From GCA-2731375 sp964590195 (GTDB taxonomy: Bacteria > Pseudomonadota > Alphaproteobacteria > GCA-2731375), in assembly GCA_964590195.1 (NCBI GenBank), contig CAZPWJ010000004.1, positions 1 to 64,000 of the forward strand: a stretch of DNA of 64,000 nt. The letters run 5' to 3'. Below are positions 60,360-64,000 of this stretch, one piece after another. A program made the translations under genes and the position numbers. The notes beneath the pieces were generated by a model. It saw nothing but the letters and a program-made list of their open reading frames with translations. It did no database searches and was not told the DNA's origin. Position 1 is the stretch's first letter. Every line of letters starts with the position of its first letter.

Positions 60360-61664
60360 ATGGCAAATACCGAAGTTGAATTCTGCGGCCTGAATTTCAA
60401 GAATCCCATGGTGGTTGCTTCCATCGAGCCGACCAACAGTCCGGATCTGATCAAGCAGTGCTTTGATGCCGGTGCCGGCGGCGCCATCGTCAAGACTCTG
60501 ACGGATATGGAGGACATGGCGCAGCTGACGCAGAACTCCAAATACGCGGTCATGAACGCCCAGGGGAAGATTATCCATGGCAAGCCGGCCAAGGATTTCG
60601 TTTTCTACAGCCGCTCGGGCTATGCCTCCACCGCTTATAAAGAGTGGATCCCTTATCTCAAGGAATGCCAGGCTTATGGTGCCGAACGCGGCGCCCATCT
60701 GATCGGCAGTGTCGGGGCCAAGGAGATCGGCGGTTGGCGCGATATCTCCCGCACCATCGAGGACTGCGGCCTGCCCATGGTGGAGCTGAATTTCGGCTGT
60801 CCCCATCCCGCCATGATGCCCGGCGTCCACGGCGGTTCCATGATTGGCCAGGACCCGGAGATGGCGGCGGAAGTTACCCGGCAAGTGGCGGAGGTTGTCG
60901 ATATCCCCATCGTGGTCAAGTTGACCCCGGATCAGGCCGATCCCGTGGCCATCGCCCGCGCCGTCAAAGGGGCGGGGGCCGCCGCCGTTACCGCGACCAA
61001 CCGCTATACCGGCTTTTCCATCGATATCGATACGGCAACGCCCCAGATAGGCGGCCCGGCGGGCATCGGCGGCACCTGGACCAAGCCATTGTCATTGCGT
61101 TGGGTGCACCGCATCCATCAGGAAATCGGCATGCCGGTGGCCGGTTCCAACGGCATCTTCGATCATCGCGATGCCGTCGAATTCATCATGGCCGGTGCCG
61201 GCGTGGTGCAAATCGGCTCGGTCCTGATGATCAAGGGTATCAAATGGCTGACCAAGGTGATCGAGGGCATGGAACGCTTTATGGACGAAAAGGGCTATGA
61301 GGACATTCCGGCCATGCACGGCATCGCTTCGGCCCAGGCCGCCGGTGACTACAGCGAACAGTTCGCCCGCGCCCGGCGCCATGCCGTCATTGATCACGCC
61401 GCCTGCAAGAACCCGACCTGCACGGTCTGCATCCAGATGTGCTTCTATGAAGCGCTAAGCCAATCCAACGGCAAGGTCGAGATGCATCCCGAAAGCTGCA
61501 TTGGTTGCGAGCTGTGTTACGACGTCTGCCCGTTCGGCGCCATTGCCATGGCCGAGACAACGCCGGCCCAGTATGCGGCGGGTTACTACGATATTCCCGA
61601 CGGTATTTTCGAAACCGGAAAGTTCACCACCCGGCGCAACAATCCCGAGTCCATAGACGGCTAG
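60360..61664 (+). CDS. PreA-like flavin/Fe-S protein lacking the catalytic cysteine
   Basis: A 434-residue protein resembling the PreA subunit of NAD-dependent dihydropyrimidine dehydrogenase: an FMN TIM barrel (about 1-320) and a C-terminal 2x[4Fe-4S] domain. Cysteines 349, 354, 357, 361 and 380, 383, 386, 390 fit two clusters. In known dihydropyrimidine dehydrogenases the residue before GQDP is the catalytic Cys; here it is Ile162 (MIGQDP). No PreT partner gene is adjacent. It may be a paralogue reducing another ring or acyl substrate. GGAAG precedes the ATG. Confidence 0.88.
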   Translation: MANTEVEFCGLNFKNPMVVASIEPTNSPDLIKQCFDAGAGGAIVKTLTDMEDMAQLTQNSKYAVMNAQGKIIHGKPAKDFVFYSRSGYASTAYKEWIPYLKECQAYGAERGAHLIGSVGAKEIGGWRDISRTIEDCGLPMVELNFGCPHPAMMPGVHGGSMIGQDPEMAAEVTRQVAEVVDIPIVVKLTPDQADPVAIARAVKGAGAAAVTATNRYTGFSIDIDTATPQIGGPAGIGGTWTKPLSLRWVHRIHQEIGMPVAGSNGIFDHRDAVEFIMAGAGVVQIGSVLMIKGIKWLTKVIEGMERFMDEKGYEDIPAMHGIASAQAAGDYSEQFARARRHAVIDHAACKNPTCTVCIQMCFYEALSQSNGKVEMHPESCIGCELCYDVCPFGAIAMAETTPAQYAAGYYDIPDGIFETGKFTTRRNNPESIDG

Positions 61665-61687
61665 CGGAGGGACCTCCCTCCTTCGTC

Positions 61688-61775
61688 ATTGCCGGGCTTG
61701 ACCCGGCAATCCATGTCAACTCCTGGCGCGCTATTGCAGCCGAGAACGCTGGATGCCCGGGTCAAGCCCGGGCAT
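61688..61775. repeat. inverted pair of REP-like palindromes
   Basis: ATTGCCGGG/CCCGGCAAT with loop CTTGA (61688-61710) and ATGCCCGGG/CCCGGGCAT with loop TCAAG (61753-61775) form two small hairpins in opposite orientation. The sequence around GCCGGGCTTGACCCGG is a common extragenic palindrome in alphaproteobacteria as I recall. It lies between convergent genes. Confidence 0.8.
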
Positions 61776-61786
61776 GACAACGCGAG

Positions 61787-62545
61787 CTAGCGAAAATCAA
61801 AGCCCAGTTGCCTGAGTTGCTCGCGCAGGCCTTCGCGTAGCTGCGGCGAGAATTTCTTGTCCATGTCATGGGTCCAGGAATCCGGCGTCGTGGGCATGCC
61901 GATACTTTTGTAATGGGCTTCCAGGGCGGCATCATAGTCGTCCAGGCTGCTGCCCGTATCCCGGTTGTCCCGCAAGGCGCCGAAACGTTCATAGTGGACC
62001 ATGGTGGAATAATCCATGCGCGGCTTTTGCGGCGGTACCTGGTCGGGGAATCCCAGGCACATGCCGAACACGCAATAGACCTGGCTGGGCAGGCCCAGAA
62101 TGCGCGCCGTGGCCACGGCATCATTGCGCAGGGCGCCGATCATGACGCCTTTCAGGCCAACGGACTCGGCGGCCAGATAAGCCGACATGCCCACCAGCGC
62201 GGCATCAACGGAAGCGACCAGACCGACCTCCAGATTATTGTCCACCAGGGTATTGCCATGCTTGGCCAGGGCATATTCGATCCGGGTCAGATCGGCGCAA
62301 AAGGCTAGGAAGACTGGTGCATCCTCAACATGCTTTTGTCCGCCCGCCACCGTCGCCAGTTGCTTTCGAATAACCGGGTCCTGCACGATGACAACGCTGT
62401 AGGTCTGAATATTGGAAGACGTGGGCGCCCGGAACGAGGCTTGCAGAACTTGGTCGATCAGTTCCTCGGGTACCGGATCGTCCTTGTAGCTTCGCACGCT
62501 GACACGGTTGTTCAATAGCGCAATAGTCTCGCTGGCATCATTCAC
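61787..62545 (-). CDS. nitroreductase family NADPH-dependent oxidoreductase (NfsA-like)
   Basis: A 252-residue flavin oxidoreductase. RVSVRSYKDDPVPEELIDQVLQASFRAPTSSNIQTYSVVIVQD is the N-terminal FMN-binding signature, and VGLKGVMIGALRNDA with LPSQVYCVFGMCLGFPDQVPPQKPRM is typical of the NfsA/FRP branch. Likely an NADPH-dependent flavin or nitro/quinone reductase. The start is a GTG with AAGGAAG upstream. It lies downstream of a class III aminotransferase gene in the same direction, 33 bases away. Confidence 0.9.
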   Translation of the reverse strand: MNDASETIALLNNRVSVRSYKDDPVPEELIDQVLQASFRAPTSSNIQTYSVVIVQDPVIRKQLATVAGGQKHVEDAPVFLAFCADLTRIEYALAKHGNTLVDNNLEVGLVASVDAALVGMSAYLAAESVGLKGVMIGALRNDAVATARILGLPSQVYCVFGMCLGFPDQVPPQKPRMDYSTMVHYERFGALRDNRDTGSSLDDYDAALEAHYKSIGMPTTPDSWTHDMDKKFSPQLREGLREQLRQLGFDFR

Positions 62546-62578
62546 GGGTATGGTCTTCCTTTAGAGTTTGTAGATTTT

Positions 62579-63859
62579 TCAGAGTGATTTCACGGCCGCC
62601 GCAAAGGCATCCAGGGTTTGCCTCACGTCGGCCTCGTCATGGGCCAGGGAAACATAGAACTTGCTGTCCCCTTTCAGGATGCCATGCTGGCGCAGAACGC
62701 CGTTAAAGCGTTGCGCCCGTTCGGCATCGTTGCCCTGCATGCCGCGATAATCCTTTACATCGCCATCGGTGAAAAAGACATCGAACAAGGGCGGCTCGCC
62801 CAGCACCACGGCGGGAATGCCGGCGCCTTGCAGCAGATCGTCCAGGCCCCGCATCAACTGCGTGCCGGTGGCGAAGATCTTCTCGTAGGCGCCGGGCCGG
62901 CGCAGGATCTCCAACGTCGCCAGACCCGCCACGGCGGCCACGGGATTGCCACTAAGCGTGCCGATCTGCGGCATGAAGCTTTCGTCCGCCACGGCGTTCT
63001 TGTCGAAATGCGCCATGATGTCGGCTCCGCCCGCGATTGCCGCCAGGGGGAAACCGCCGCCGATCACTTTGCCCATGGCGCAAAGATCCGGCGTCACGCC
63101 GTAATAGGCCTGGGCCCCGCCATAGGCGAAACGGAAACCGGTCACCACTTCGTCAAAGATCAAGGGAATGCCGTATTCCGTGGCCAGGTCGCGCAGGGTC
63201 TGCAGAAAGCCCGGTTCGGGGGGCAGCAGGCGCTGGAACGGCTCGACAATAATGCCGCCCAATTCGTCGTGATGCTCCTTGATCAGGCTGGCCGCCGTAT
63301 CGGCATCATTGAAGGGCGCGATCAGGACCTCGTCGCGAATGCGTTGCGGTATGCCTGCGGAATCCGGTGCCGCCTGGGGGAAATTGCCCGGTCGTTTCGG
63401 TGCCATGCTCATCAGGGCATAGTCACTCATGCCGTGATAACCACCTTCGAATTTCAGGATCTTGTCGCGGCCACGGTGCGCGCGGGCCAGGCGCATGGCG
63501 TAGAACGTCGCTTCCGACCCGGTGGAGACAAAGCGGACCTTGTCGGCGCAGGCCACTGCATCGACGATTTCGGCGGCCAGACGGATGCCGGCCTCGTTAT
63601 TGGCAAAAAATGTCGTGCCGCGCTGTACCTGCTCCTGTACCGCCGCCAAGACTTCCTCGTTGCCATGGCCCACCAGCATGGGGCCGGAGCCGAGCAGGAA
63701 ATCCACATACTCGTTGCCCGAGACATCCCAGACCCGGCCGCCTCGGCCTTCCTTGATGACAATGTCGGATGCCAGATTGCCAAAGCCGCCCGCCGGCAAA
63801 ACCTTTGCCGCCAGATCCACCAAAGCCTGTTCGTCGTCGCTACGTTTCAGATCGCTCAT
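62579..63859 (-). CDS. class III aminotransferase, glutamate-1-semialdehyde aminomutase-like
   Basis: A 426-residue PLP enzyme. The PLP lysine is Lys264 in AMGKVIGGGFPLAAIAGG, LIFDEVVTGFRFAYGG carries the cofactor Asp, and STGSEATFYAMRLARAHRGRDKILKFEGGYHG is the classic substrate/cofactor region. Similar to GSA aminomutase (HemL), but with a catabolic-looking context next to a nitroreductase and acyl-CoA dehydrogenase, so it may be an omega-aminotransferase rather than HemL. ATG 63859 is preferred over an upstream in-frame TTG. Confidence 0.92.
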   Translation of the reverse strand: MSDLKRSDDEQALVDLAAKVLPAGGFGNLASDIVIKEGRGGRVWDVSGNEYVDFLLGSGPMLVGHGNEEVLAAVQEQVQRGTTFFANNEAGIRLAAEIVDAVACADKVRFVSTGSEATFYAMRLARAHRGRDKILKFEGGYHGMSDYALMSMAPKRPGNFPQAAPDSAGIPQRIRDEVLIAPFNDADTAASLIKEHHDELGGIIVEPFQRLLPPEPGFLQTLRDLATEYGIPLIFDEVVTGFRFAYGGAQAYYGVTPDLCAMGKVIGGGFPLAAIAGGADIMAHFDKNAVADESFMPQIGTLSGNPVAAVAGLATLEILRRPGAYEKIFATGTQLMRGLDDLLQGAGIPAVVLGEPPLFDVFFTDGDVKDYRGMQGNDAERAQRFNGVLRQHGILKGDSKFYVSLAHDEADVRQTLDAFAAAVKSL

Positions 63860-63889
63860 GATATTTTCCAATAAGGCTATCGAACCATG

Positions 63890-64000
63890 TTACCGGACCA
63901 TGTTTCGGGGTACATCCCGGAACGGACGGTCGGTATCGTTGCGGGGTTCCTTGGGCATTCCCAGGACGCGCTCGGAGATAATGTTGCGCTGGATCTCGTC
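63890..64000 (-). CDS. acyl-CoA dehydrogenase, C-terminal end only
   Basis: The last 36 residues of a protein running off the right edge. DEIQRNIISERVLGMPKEP matches the end of the C-terminal helix of acyl-CoA dehydrogenases, and a short charged tail ends at the stop 63890-63892. The body of the gene lies beyond the window. It is upstream of the aminotransferase, 30 bases away, in the same direction. Confidence 0.8.
   Translation of the reverse strand, partial: DEIQRNIISERVLGMPKEPRNDTDRPFRDVPRNMVR

Noticed and set aside
62618..63874. 418-codon open frame opposite the class III aminotransferase
   Set aside because: It mirrors a well-supported gene, is rich in His, Ala and Gly as expected for such reverse frames, and has no recognisable domain.

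Overview
The window is GC-rich chromosomal DNA that reads like an alphaproteobacterium, probably Rhodospirillales-like. The grounds are an ATP-type PEP carboxykinase near a ChvI/ChvG two-component pair, an IalB-family secreted protein, a HugZ/DUF2470 protein, a DmdC-type acyl-CoA dehydrogenase and an inverted pair of short palindromes of the kind common in that class. There are no rRNA or tRNA genes and no CRISPR array. The only mobile DNA seen is a truncated IS3-family transposase at the left edge. Coding density is very high: no gap between genes exceeds 300 bases, and most genes sit in tight, often overlapping operons. The species cannot be fixed from the sequence alone.

Region by region. 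0.2-0.6 kb: IS remnant. 0.6-9.1 kb: acyl-CoA metabolism (acyl-CoA dehydrogenase, enoyl-CoA hydratase, SDR, two tandem MaoC hydratases, a ThDP lyase whose C-terminus looks like 2-hydroxyacyl-CoA lyase, and a type III CoA-transferase), then glyoxalase I-like and dienelactone hydrolase genes. 9.2-19.1 kb: DUF302 protein, PiT phosphate transporter, pckA, HugZ-like protein, MATE pump, chvI-chvG, MFS transporter. 19.3-24.8 kb: haloacid dehalogenase, acyl-CoA dehydrogenase, dTMP kinase, two tandem Lin0512 proteins, EamA transporter, GST-like protein. 24.9-29.1 kb: a ubiT-ubiU-ubiV-ubiD operon, the oxygen-independent ubiquinone module.

29.2-38.5 kb is one co-directional run of seven genes (acyltransferase-fold hydrolase, amidase, HpxZ-like, HyuA, HyuB, acetolactate synthase-like ThDP enzyme, D-amino acid dehydrogenase-like). 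In order this reads like a route from a cyclic ureide or lactam through an amino acid to a 2-oxo acid. Divergent from it, 38.6-42.6 kb carries an alkylsulfatase, a Gfo/Idh/MocA oxidoreductase and a TauD/TfdA dioxygenase. 42.6-46.0 kb: VOC protein, MocR/PdxR regulator, TerB-like protein, FAH-family hydratase.

46.0-47.0 kb is a patch of three unrecognised short genes. 47.2-54.8 kb: alpha/beta hydrolase, sterol desaturase-family protein, CobW GTPase, a chemoreceptor paired with a free secreted Cache domain, RraA-like and FAH-family enzymes, IalB-like protein. 54.9-64.0 kb: methyltransferase, hydratase, acyl-CoA ligase, DmdC-like dehydrogenase, a PreA-like flavin/Fe-S protein lacking the usual catalytic cysteine, nitroreductase, class III aminotransferase, and the tail of another acyl-CoA dehydrogenase. 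Overall the window describes a heterotroph with broad CoA-ester, ureide and sulfate-ester catabolism and the option of making ubiquinone without oxygen.
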